Assembly (NCBI RefSeq): GCF_000002985.6
Contig: NC_003284.9
Coordinates: 11,098,001-11,162,000, forward strand
Reading direction: 5' to 3'
From: Caenorhabditis elegans
Taxonomy: Eukaryota > Nematoda > Chromadorea > Rhabditida > Rhabditidae
Length of the DNA stretch: 64,000 nt
Shown piece by piece: positions 34,901 to 48,000 of the stretch. The translations under genes and the position numbers were made by a program. The notes below the pieces were generated by a model. That model saw only the letters and a list, made by a program, of their open reading frames with translations, ran no database searches and was not told where the DNA came from. Each line of letters begins with the position of its first letter. Positions within the stretch are counted from its first letter, which is position 1.

Positions 34901-37900
34901 TGCGGCAGTGGAGCAGCCCCCGCTTTAGGAGTTGGAGCCTTCCTTCTCTCTTTGTTACTGCATTAGTACCTTGAGAAGTAGTGTATTGTAAATTTATATC
35001 CAGGTACGAAATTATGAGTTAATAGCAAGTAAGCCTGATCTAATACGTGATGAGAAATGTTTCATAAAGCAATTCAAACTTTGTTAAACTTGAATTTTGT
35101 TTGTTCTCCATTTATACACTTTTTCATCAACTCATTCAATACAAAAAAATTTGAAAAAAACGAGCTAACGAAGATTAACCTGTGCTTTCTTTTATTTCTG
35201 AATAATTTTTGTCTACAATATATGTGAACTGTTCTAGAAACTAAGCATCCAAACACCAAACTCATGTCTAAAAATTATGTGAACATTAATATAAAATGAA
35301 CATGATGAGCAGTTTTATGAGGTGCCTGTCTCATTTTCCATAAATGCGAAGAGTCAACTGCAAAATAGGCAAAAAACACAGAAAAACGCCCCGAATGCTA
35401 TTATTGGAGAGACACGACAAGCATTTGATTGAGAGGTACGCTTTGGCGACCGAATGGGTGGCGATGATGATGAGACCGACATGAAAATGAGCCATTACTA
35501 GGACAATACTGTTGTCTGAGAAAGGAATAGAAGAGTTAGTTGCACCGGTTGGATATAAGTCACTGGACAGATGGGTCAACACGGCTGTCAATTAGAAACT
35601 AATAAAGAATAGGTGCCAATTCATCAAAAAAAAAAAGCATTTGAAAGTCAGAATTGATATTAAGTTTTCTGATCCTCATTTTCATATTAACATTGTCAAA
35701 AGCTCAGAACAGCTTAGAACGAAAGGCACGAAACCCTAAAAAGCAATATGTTCTACAACTTTTGATAAGTCTAATCTTTTGATAAACATGGGTGGTCATC
35801 ATTGTCCATTCAAACATATACACTATTTCTAAGTTCTCGTATTTTTCTTCTTAATGATGAATCACTCAGTACACTACACATATGCAAGATACTAAAGAGC
35901 TCGGAAGTTGTAATTGAATGAAGGCAAATAAGAACTAATAAGTGTTTAATAATTGCAAACAATAGAGTTAGAAGCTGTGTGAAGCTGACCAAAACTTTTG
36001 GGGGCCTCTTTCGGCACCCAACGACCACCATTCAAAGGGCTTAAATCAACTGGAAAATATGAGCGGATAATTCTCTTCTAATTACTCATATTTGCCAACA
36101 ATTGACGACTTGCACGGAAATGGTCAAAAGACGATCGAGGAAGAGAGGATAAGAAGAAACCGGGGTGTCAGCAGAGGCTGCTACGGTATTGCTTCACTAA
36201 TTATAGAGTGACTTGTAAAAGGAAGAAAAGACGTCTAGATGATGATGAAAATGAAAATCATTTCGGTTCAATGCAGAATGTTCGATTTACGAGGAGAATC
36301 TTATACAATAATCATAGTCCTTGCGTACCGGCAAAAGTATTGTATTACTGGAACATTGCCAGTGATCAAAGAAGAACATAACAATAGAAAAGAGATTTTC
36401 AAGAGTTATAATGGTCATAAAAGTAAAAGCGAATAAAAAACTAAGCTAAACTTTTTATATACAAGGATTATACCAAATTTTGTTTTCATATTATGTCACA
36501 CATTAATTTATAATGATATTCAAAGAAAAATTGGTTTTTAAATTTCAATTCATGTTTTGTAATATCTAAAACTTCCCATCAAAACTTTTTTAATACAATG
36601 TTATAATCTTATAAAATACCTATATCAAAGTAACCACATCACTACAAAACAGTATCAGGCTCGGAGTTGAGCATATTTTTGAACTAATTCTTAGATACAC
36701 ACTGGCACATTACTAATCGAGATGACACACTTTTTCTATCCAATTACTCATCCTTACGGAAAATCGAGCAGGTGAGGCGTCAACTGAAAACGACATCGTG
36801 GCGCCAACAGCAAACACTTTTCAGATATCTGAACAAATAGCTAAAGAGCATGAAAGTGAATAAAAATAAAAATAAAGTGAAAAGAACCGGCAAAAAAGGT
36901 GACGAAATTATGTTTGGCATCAACTACACGGCACCTCAAATACAAGTCGACTACTCGAAAAGGATTAGCATAATTGTGCCATTTTGAGCCAATAACCGAA
37001 AGCGTTCTGTCATTTCGGCTTTGTGTACGACATGTTTGAGGAATTACACGAAGGAGGAGTCTCACTTCCCCCTTCTTTGTGCTCCTTCTCTTTAAAATGA
37101 TGATTCCACCAATACCACCCCAAAAGTTTTAGCATTGCTTGCTTTCCACTTGAAAGTAGGTATTCATCATCAAAAATTGAATCCCCGGCTCATTTGGGAC
37201 CCTCCATAAAACTAATCGCAGTAACTGCAAGCATCGACAAGAAGAAAAATATGAAAACAAAAGATTAAATCTTAAGATAAGTATACTTGGAAATTGGACC
37301 ACAATAATCGTATGAGTATGTATTGCAAACGGAAAAATTATATAAAATATAAAAATTATCAAGCTTTGAAAATGCGAAATAGGAAAAGAGATGAGCATTT
37401 GGTGTCCAATATGTACGCTTATGATTAGTGAATGACTATCACTATTCTCCACACCTTTACGCATACAACATGAATGCTCAAATAATCACTTGGAGATGTA
37501 AATTCAAAATTTGCTGAAGATTCCTATGTTCATGATTTTGCATCTGAAAAAAAAAATCCTCAATATATTTTTTAGAAAACAAAATCTTATAATATTTTCA
37601 GTGAAAAAACTAAAAATTTAAAGCTAGTATTAAATTCATAGTCACACAAGGCTGAATTTTTCATTACGGTATAAAACGTTTGTAATTGGTCACAATACGA
37701 ATACTGATAAGAAGCAAAAGTTTACATTCACATGCTGAATAGGCTAGAGACGATAAATTGTTTTAAAATAAGACGGATAACAATGCAATTTAAACAGGTG
37801 CCAATGGTGCAATGAGGCGTGTCGGTGAGAAGATGGGCAGAAGGAATGTCTAGATGATCAGGTGAACAACGCTCATTATCCCTAACATGGTATTTGGGAG

Positions 37901-40900
37901 GCAAAGTGAAATGAAAAACAATTGGGTCACTTGTTAGGTATCACCATTTAAACATATCATTTTCACACCTGATTTCACTTATGTTGATTCATCCGAAACG
38001 GAAAAATTGTTTTAGAAAACTTTTGGCTTACTCAGTTAAGTTTATTCAAGTTAATGTGCCAAGCCAAACTTTTTGTAGAAAAAAGTAAAGCATTATAAAT
38101 CTAAAAGTATTTTAATTATTGAAATGTTAAAAAAAACGAAATAGAAAATAGTACGTTTAACTGAACTTTTTCTCAGAACAATAGGGGAATGTCATTTATT
38201 GAGTGCGAAATTGCATAGGAAAATAGATTACACCTGCATGAAATTTGAAAAAAGTAACACAAAATTAAAATCAACCCGGATCTAAAGTATTTAATAAAAT
38301 TATTCACAACTACTTTCTTGCTCAATCAATCTAACATCGTGAAACATTGCCGTAGAAAAAAATAACAAAATTAAACGAAGCGTGATCTAAAATGTTGAGA
38401 AAGTGTTCGTTCAGTGGGTCATGCTTTCACAGCCATTTATCCGCGGCTCCCCCGTCTAAAAATAAAGGAGGTGAGAAGTGCGAAATTGGGCGACCGGATT
38501 TGCATAATTTGGCGCCCTTTTTTCAAATTGAATTGACCCACCACATTAAAACTTGTGAACCTGAATCTGAACGTCGCGAGTTTTTTAAGAAGTATGGGAA
38601 GAATTTCTAGTTTTTTAGAATATGGGAAAATTTAAAAAAAAGAAAGCGTCCATGAATGTTCATGTTGGAGCTAAAATGTAAGAAGCATAGCTATGAATTG
38701 GTATGACAAGCGCACAAAAACGTGTGAAATTGCGAATTATGGGCGGGGCTTTAAGCCTCAACCAATTGAGAAGGAGCGATGCTGGTTTGTGTATGTAACC
38801 GCTTTGGTGCCTAACAGGGTTTAACGCATATGAAAGAAATAGCAAAAGTTGTGGGAGTTAAATAAAAATAGGAGCAAAATGTTGCAGCTCATTTTGATTA
38901 CCCAAAGTTGCATACCTGTATGAGACAGTGAGAAAATGAATTGAAGAATGTCTATAAATGTTACCCTGTAAACTTAATTTATGCCAACATTCAATTGAAA
39001 AGTTTTAATGAAAATAGGCGAGAAATGTGTCTTTTGCGCCCACCGCTTCACTTCTTCGTATCATGTTATAACCTTACCTATCCATCATTTATTTCCCCTT
39101 TCCCATTTACTTTATCTTATCTCAACCGTTTTCTTTAGTAAAAATAACATGATCTAGGGACCGTCGAACCGGTTTTCACTTCATGAAACTCCCACGCCGA
39201 CGTATCAAATTAGTACAGCGTAATCAAAAGCGAGAAAAATTGACAGATTATCACACCCCTCTCTACCTCTCCGCAAACTCTCCTATTTCTGTCTCTACAC
39301 TAATCATCATAAATGTTAACCCTATTTAGGCCCTAATCACGTTATCACTGCCATCATGTACAATGATTCGAATAGCACCAAATTTGTAATATACCGTATT
39401 ATGACAAAGGTAACGTCGCGTGAGCTGCTTTCACAAATGACATTCATGAGATGAAATCGAGTGTCTGGTGATGATGTAGTAGAGTAGAATATTGCCTATA
39501 AGGTAGCAATGAATCTCATGTAAAACCCGTAGTTATGTGGAGCACCCCACCGATTCCGTGCTTCCTGACAACCTTATACGTGTCAGCTTTCCCAAAACAT
39601 GTAAATCAATCAAAACCCTTTTGAATATCTTTGTTTTCTTGAATGATGAAGAAAGGAGAAGTGAAAGTCACTAAATACTTGGAGCATTCGTAGGGGCCCG
39701 ATCATGCCAATGAAAAATGGCCTTCGGAATTTGAGACAAATCATTTAGCAAGCACCGCGTCCTCCTTCTTCTTTTCTCCCACTCGTCCCCACCAAAATAA
39801 AGCCCTGCCTCCAACTAATCACACCCTAATACCTTTCGGTAAACTCATTTCGCGACATGCGTATAGATCCTTATCTCCGTGCAGATTCTCCCACTTCTTT
39901 CAAACACAACACTAACATAAACCCCAAAGTAATTTCGAGAAATACATCGGAGACAAGAGCAACACTAATCCTGATTTAATAATGCAATTATTGTCTTTTG
40001 CAATAAAACTGTTTTTTTTTCAAATTTCTTGAGTTTAAAGTTTAGTTTTCTTTTTTTTTTCCAAATTTCGACTGTCAACAAATTTTCAAAATAATTTTCA
40101 AACACTCCAAAACAAGATTTCATTCTGTTGTCTTACTGTAGAACAAGAAGTCGAACACTGGTGGTCTGTCTAATCGGCTCAGCACTCCAAAAAACATAAT
40201 TGGCCCAAACAGTTGTGTTTCCAATAAGCACCTTCAAATCGTCAACATCATTTTCCTTCGCAAAAATCGTAAAAAGAATTAGAATTTGCAAGACGGTAAA
40301 CGGTAGGGCAAGCTGTTCGGACGACGGCGCGAAGCAATTTTGTCATGTGTCTTTTGCAAAACAAATCAAATAATTCGACTTGTTTCTGATCCTTTAATGA
40401 TGTGAATTATTCAAAACTTATGTGTATTATTTCCGAGTTATTTGTGAATGACTGCGACTGACTGTTGAGTAGTATTCAAAGATTGACGATTTACGGAAGA
40501 TTTAGGCAATTGTCTAGAAAACGGAATGGAGAGAGGAAATAATATGAGACAATGGAAGGAAGAAATCAAAATTGGAGGGAAAGGAGCTGCGGGGAAATGA
40601 ATCTTGAAATGAAAAATGTATCTAAGATCAGCGCTTTGAAATGTTTTAGGATTTATACGTAAACTTTTATAGTTTGCAAAAAACTGTATCATCATGTTTA
40701 GCTAAAACATCTTTACAAATTTTATAATTTTTTATTTAATCCCAAAAATGATATTTTCAGAAAAAAACTACCACATGCAAACAGATTTTCAAAAGTCAAT
40801 ATCTCACATGGTTTCACATATTTGCAAAAAATTTCCAAAAATTCTAATCTTCAATTCAAAAATGTTTTTTAAACATTTTAGAAACTTCTATTTGAATTTC

Positions 40901-43900
40901 TGTAAACTTCAGTTGGCATTTGTACCACAAAATTTTTAGTTAAAAACTTATCGCAGTTGTTCAAAAACTTGACTAGAAACATTTCATAGTGTCATTTTTA
41001 AAATTCAATCTAATTGGTCAATGTCAAGCCTGGTCTTGTATGCCCTAAATAGTTCAAACCGACACCATGTATAAAAAAAACTCGAATGAAACAATGTAAA
41101 GTATACAAAAAACACTATTCTGACGTTCATCTCTTAATTTAAAAGTATAAAAGACATTTTGGAATAGAAGTTGTCGTAACAAGAAACTAATAATGTTCTC
41201 TCAATCTTCTTATGTAAAACACTTTTAAATATTTATTTTTAAATTTCCTTACCACAACATTACACCGATTTACAACTCAATGGTTTACAATTACAACAGC
41301 AAAATACGGTTGTCAGTAATGTGTGACAATTAACACGTTTTTAGCAAACAATTTTCACATATTTCCATTGAATTTGAAATCGTTTATTTCGTTTTGCTTA
41401 TTGAGAAAAATTACGTTTTCCCCAGAAAAATAGACTACGGTAGACGGCTTAACAAGCACAACTTCATTGTTTCGAATCGCTGGGAACCCTCGATTATAAT
41501 TGCTTTTCAGGCAACTCATTGAATGAGTAGACCCAATTGAAAAAGTAAGACAATGAGCAAATTTCTCGAGTCTCCTGTCTTCTTAAAGTTTTCTAAAATT
41601 AATTGGTCTTTTTCTTTAAGATTTTTGGGGCTCTAATTTTGGTGGTAGTTATGGGATTGTGTTTGGATTTATCTTCTGTCCTAACTTTTCTATCAGGGAT
41701 GTACGTCAATCAGAAATGTTTGGCAGTTTGAAAACTTAACTGCATTGTGAAAATAGTTGTACCTTAACATAATCCGTGAAAACTCTGTCAGAGTGTACTT
41801 GTATAATTGAAGAACAACTATAGAACTTTTGAACCTTTTAATTTTCAGCGTTTGCTGGTTTTTAAAATTTTCGGCAATCGGCGATTTCAGCAATTCTCAA
41901 AATTGCAATTTCTGAACAGCAAGTGTCGCACGCCCCTGTTCTCAGTGCTGCATTTTAGCTGGTTAAAAATTGGCGGATTGAAAATTTTAAAATTTGAGTG
42001 AAACGAGCTTTCGTTTGATGTATTTTTTCGTGTTTGAAGATTCTTTATGTTTGCACAGATTTTCCAATAAGACGTGTTGTTGGATACTAACAAATTTAAT
42101 TACTAACACTTTTGGCACCACCAAATTGCGCCATTTAACACATCCTCACTGCCCCTGACGGCGCGTTTTATTAAAATTTTTGGAAAGGGCCACAAGCGGC
42201 AAATTGAGATTTGAACGAGGTCCTACGAGCACGCAATTTTTCCACTAGTATTCTTCATCTTATTCGAATGTTACACATTTTAACAAATTATTTTTACTTG
42301 CCAAAATAGAAGGGGCCGGAAGAAAAGCGAACATATATCAAGAAGAGAAAAAAAACAAGTAGAAAAACCCATGTAGGAGGAAAAGTGACCAAAAATGGCA
42401 ACATATACAATAGGATCGCGGATTTGCAAAATCGTTTTTTAATCCGTTTAACTTGAATGCCGCGTTAACGCAAGACCATAACCAACTGAAATTGGATTTC
42501 GATTCATTTATAAAATAATTTTTCCATTATTGTTTTTCATTTAAAAAAATCTTTCATTTTAAAATATCGGGAGTTATGGCACTATAAATTTTTAATATAA
42601 CTTTTTGCAAAAAATACAATTTAAAAAAACAAAGTGTAAATACTTTGAACAAAAACAAGTATCCAAAATGCTACAAGGCAACTTTTACTATTTCCTACAT
42701 ACAATACAAAAATAAAAAATGGGCATCTCTAAATAAGAAGCTGTAAGCTATGTTTCGAAGGGTTTTCATTATATTTTGTTTATTACTCGCTATTGTGTGT
42801 TGCTCTTTATTATTGTTGCAATCACACGTTTAAGGAACATTTTAAGAAATCATATCAAAATTTTGTCAAAATGACGTCATTTAAAAGTATACGCTGTTTT
42901 CTGAGTGGGTCTTGCCACAATCTGACAAGTCAACAGTGGCACCTGTCAGTCAACAGGTGCCAAACTGTACAGATTTGTTTATTTGATGCAAAACAACGAT
43001 GTTCAGCTTTAAATGCTACAGTTCAGAGAAAAAAACGGAAAACAAGATTAGGATTTTTTCAAACAGTACGATTGTTACAAGAAGTTTTTTGAATTCTGAA
43101 TAAAACTCACTAATTTTTGTCCTAAAAAATAATGAATTGGTTGCAACTGCGACGGTATTTCAATTGAATATTTAGCTACCGTACGAAGTAAAACTGTGAT
43201 TGTGTTAACACAACTCACTGCTAATAAAACTCCGATTTGAAGATGTTTTATTCGATCGGTTATTTTATTATACGTGTTGTGCATCACCTCGGCGATAATA
43301 AAATGAATCGCAATCACGGTGTGCTAGGAGATGTTTTTAATACTGATATAACGTGATAAGTGATGAAATGTCATTTGTTTTGGAATAAATTGCAATAAGC
43401 CCACTCACAGTAGGCATAATGAGTCACCAGGTGTTTCATTCAGGCAAATGGAACAATTGCTATTTGAATGTGTGCTACTAATAAATAAATCGACCTTTTT
43501 GTCATTATTATACAAAAATGAGAAAAGATAGTATATGCACATACAAAAAACCTAACAGAAGCAAACATTTGCCATGTACTTCCGATGAAAAAAAAAAGCC
43601 AAAGTAGAACTAAGAAAAGAAGAAAGGAGGGGAACGGTTAACCAATATATTTGAGGGCGATGACGGATGCATTGAATCAAAAACCCAACCACAAACAGAT
43701 GCTCGTTAGTGGTGTAGAACATACTCGGATTTGATGATGATCGGCCCGCATTTTTATAGCGAAAAATTGAATGATATTGTTTTCAGATGAGCGAATTTTT
43801 TGTTTCTGGTTCAAAGATTTTAATGTAGTAGAATTGGAACAAACGCTTCAAATCAAACACATTGTTATGTTCAATTGAGCCAATTTCTAGAAAGCCGTGT

Positions 43901-45053
43901 TATCAGCAACCGAGAATACGGTAACCTGAGCCGTCTTGTCTGAACATGACAACACATGTCAGATTGATCTCATCAGATTACACACTGCTTTTCTCTTTTT
44001 CACCGCACATCTTGTTAATCTTCTCAATTATCACCGAGCTTCTGTCAGATAGGTATCAAGTTTCCACAAAGTCTGTCAATTATTGATATGATCAGTGTGT
44101 GTTGACGACCTTAACACGAAAATACAGTGAAATGCTCATAATTGCTCAATTATTTTTGCCAATCGAAATTAGTATTGCATCATCTAACAGTCTCGCACTG
44201 ACTTTTTTCCAGCCCAGCATTACATTGTGAAAATTTTGACGATTTGCTCACTTCTCTTTAAATGAATTTCAACGAGTTCAAATAGCTGATACTGATGAAA
44301 TTATGAAAAAAAAAACATGATTAAATTGAGTTTTTTACGACATAAATTTTTTTTTAATGTAGAATACTTTGCTTGTTAGTGATCTCTATGCGACATTAGA
44401 AAATTAGTCTTGCACCTCTACGGACAAATTGAAAAATGGATAGTAGTTTTCTAACTTTTCTTCAGAAGACTGATGTTGAAAAAATAAAATATGAAAACCA
44501 TTATGTGAAAATAACAAAAAAAAAACTAAATTGAATTTTGTGATGCGATAGATAGACGCCCAGAGTCATTTGAAACTTGATCTGTTGCTTTCTTGCTATA
44601 TTCCCAAGTCCCGATTATGAAAAGCGCATTAAAACAAACAATACGCGTTTTTTTAGCATTCCAGAAGTTATTGTATGTCTGCAAAATATACTATTCGTTC
44701 TTGAAAAACCATACCTTGGAAAACTGAGAGGAAATAACCTTAAAGCGTAAATAAGATACGGCGAGAAATATTGTGGAGGGAGGTGTGGAGATTCTAGTGT
44801 TAAAGAGGAAATTATGAAAAATCACAAAGTTACTGAAAAGAGGTCAGTCGTAGACTTCAAGACTAATAATGAGGAGATAGAAACTTGGAATAAAACAAGA
44901 ATTTGATGTAATTGAAGTGATAATAAAAATAAGAAGTTTACATATCAAAAATTAATGAAAAAGTTCCATACTTATGAGAATAAATCAACGTTTCAGATTG
45001 AGACAGTATGAATATGGCGAAATAGAGAAAAACAATTGTTTGATTGCATGGCA
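31978..45053. other. 13-kb gene desert upstream of alr-1, no supported exon
   Basis: No phase-consistent exon chain was found on either strand. GC-richer patches stand out from the AT background: about 32200-32480, 34880-34990, 36720-37110, 38380-38540 (contains an ATTTGCAT octamer), 38700-38850, 39160-39860 and 40130-40340. Given the neuronal, cell-specific use of alr-1, distal enhancers are a reasonable expectation, but nothing here proves it. A TGACGTCA palindrome (CRE-like) lies at 42872-42879. ORFs at 35331-35591, 38392-38610, 42793-43092 and 43075-43317 lack supporting structure. Confidence 0.45.
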
Positions 45054-48000
45054 TTAGAAACGAACATTTGGATTGTGGTGGGTCATGTCATTTGGAAGAT
45101 GATCGTGTGTTCCAGGATGGATGTTTTGTGTTGAATACTGAACACCGGTCAACTGCTGACTGAAGTTTGGTTGTTGTGTGTGATTTTGAATTTGAGGAAA
45201 TTGGGGATGTCGCTGATGATGCTGATTTTGTAGTTGATACTGATACGGAGGATGACCAAACTGTTGCAGACGGTTTTGCTGGAGCGGTTGTTGATATTGA
45301 CTATGCTGTAACAAAGTCAAATATTGATTGATACAGTAGCCTGTGCGTTTTGTTGAAATAGTGATCTGCGAATTTAAGAAAACCTATTTGTGAAACCTGC
45401 CTCATGATTATTGTTTCTAACTGTCATATGTTGTTGGTGTAACTGATATTGAACGTGTTGATGATTGTGATTTGGATATTGGAAATCTCGATTCGGATTA
45501 TTAAAATTAGGTTGTTGGACTTGATTTGGTACTGGTTGAATTGGAAGTTGTGGTTGCATATGAAATTTATACACCTGTAAAATTGATTATTATTGATTAT
45601 TATTATAATTGACATATTTGGTGACATTATACATTAGATACAAATTGTCTTCATTTCGAGCCTAGCTACAAAAATTTTGCGAAGAAATATTTTTTTAAAT
45701 TATACATACAACGTAAAAGTGTAATGTTCAGAGCACAGATATCTTAACTTTCCTTTCACAAAACCTTCAAAGCTGATTTTTCTACCTTCAGGAATTGAAT
45801 AAAACTTGCTTCGTGATCAAGTGCGAACCTGGTTCACAAATGCGGTAGGCAGGAATGAGGTAACTGCGGAATTACATACCATGGGATTGATGTTAACAAT
45901 TTTCAATATGTCTATTTATACCTGCTGTTGGGAATGTTGACGCTGATTCTGTTGATAATTCGTTTGCCCATGAATATGTCGCTGTACGTCATGACGCGGA
46001 AAACTCTGAAAAACTTCTTCTTGAACAGCTTGGCGCACATGGTGATTCTGATTTTGTTGTTGTTCATGGACTTGTGTTGCCTGCTGCCCACTGTTGAATT
46101 GGAAATTTTGATGATGGTGAAGTTGATTCTGCATCTGTAGTTAAAGACAAAGAACATTATGAGCTTTCAAACTATTTTGGAATACCTGATGCATACCATC
46201 TTGTCGTTTCATTTCACCTTGTTGTTGGTAGTGTGGACGAACTTTATTTACTAATTGATGTTGCTGGAAGTGTTCAATTTGATGCATTGGGTTGTGATTT
46301 TGACGTTGTTCCTGTTTAAGCATTTGATGATGTCGAATCTGTTGGTGGTGCTGTTCTTGTACTTTCTGTTTCTGAATCTGCATCTGTTGTTCATGTTCAT
46401 ACTGCAATCTTTGTTGGAGGTTTTGATGATACATCTGAAAAGACTGTAAATTTATTCAATTTTTTCTCTAAATTTGATAAATGCAGTGCAAAACTCTACA
46501 ATAATTAAAAGTTAGCGAAAATTCAATTACAGTTTATTATCATGAAATTTTGAGAGCATACATGATTTAATTGTAACTAACCATAAACTTTTCATCGATA
46601 CTTACATTTTGTTGTTGCATTTTCTCATGTTCCATTTGTCTTTTCAGGGGCTGTTGATGTACAAGTTCTTCATGGTGCATCTACAAAAGTCCATTCAGAA
46701 TTTCTAACAAAACTTAAGTTATAACTGTTTTTGTTACTAAGAAATGAACATAAAAATTTGTTTAGTATCTGAAATAAAGTTGCTAACAAATCATCAACCG
46801 TACCTCCTGTTGCTCATGTTGTTGATGAATTGCAGGTACACTCTGAAAAAAAAATGTTAAGACAGTTATTTTTATATACAAGCATACCAATGCGTTTGCC
46901 ATCACTTGCTGCGATGAATTATTGACTTGGGTATGGAGTGGAACTTGATTGTGCACTGGGGGCATCATTATGTTTTGTGGAAAAATCTCGTTGTGGTCTT
47001 TAGTGAATAAGACACGTGGCGATAACATTGGTAGCCCACTCTAAAATTGTTAATTTGAGTATGGCGAAAATAGAAGCATTTGTTTTGCCTAGTAAGACTC
47101 AATCGTAAAATCATTGTTTTTACGTTCGACCAACAAAAATTATACTAGAAACGTATCGAATTATTGATAATCTTTTTTATTGAATGTTGTCTTGAATTTG
47201 CCTGATCAATTCAAACATTTTAAACAAACTTGTTAAACTTGTTAAATGTCAACTTTTTGAAGTTTTGGTGATAACTGAATAAAACAGAAACATATGCGAC
47301 AACTTGCTTGAGAGTATGACGTCGAAGCATTCTGCGAAGTATTCTGCAGATTTTTGTCAAATTCCGAATAAACTACCGGAACAGATGTTGGAAGAGGTGC
47401 AAATGATTCCTGCAGTAATAAAAAATGATTTACTTTTCTCTATTTGTTTGAGGGAAACTAATAAAACTATATTTCCACTCATCGTTAGTCGAAAATGGAA
47501 ATCTAAAATAATTGAAATGTCATAAATGTTGAAGTTACGTCGCCGTTTGAAATATTCACAACAGTAGCGTACCTGATTTGAATTTTTGTCAATTCGTTGA
47601 TTTTCATTAAGTTGCTGTGTTGAAATTGGCGGGACCAAACTGTTATGAGCGGGATTAGGAACGGAAAATGACTGCAACCATCAATTTTAGTAAGACATTT
47701 GATAAGATAATTTGTAAATCTCTTTCAGAAAAAATGTACGCTGCAGGTCTATGCGATACGGCAGACTGCTTTCTTGGGAAACCCCTAAAATGGTCCCGTA
47801 GTTTTTGACATATTTTAAAGAAAGTCAAGTTGGATAAGTTATTTTACATGCCGAATCAACGGCTAACAGCTATATTTCTTGAAAAATGATAAAAATAAAC
47901 AGAATTTAAAATTTAGGGGTGTCCTATAGAACTTGTGCGCCCTGTAGTAGACTCAAATAGCTACTTGATCGATTTTTCAATACCTGAGGAGACCTTCCTG

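Noticed and set aside
35331-35591. Minus-strand hydrophobic ORF (86 codons)
   Set aside because: It starts at TTG, and no splice chain or known family was seen.
43075-43317. Minus-strand ORF with a GTGAGT donor after VLLA
   Set aside because: A single possible exon with no acceptor-defined start and no partner exon nearby.
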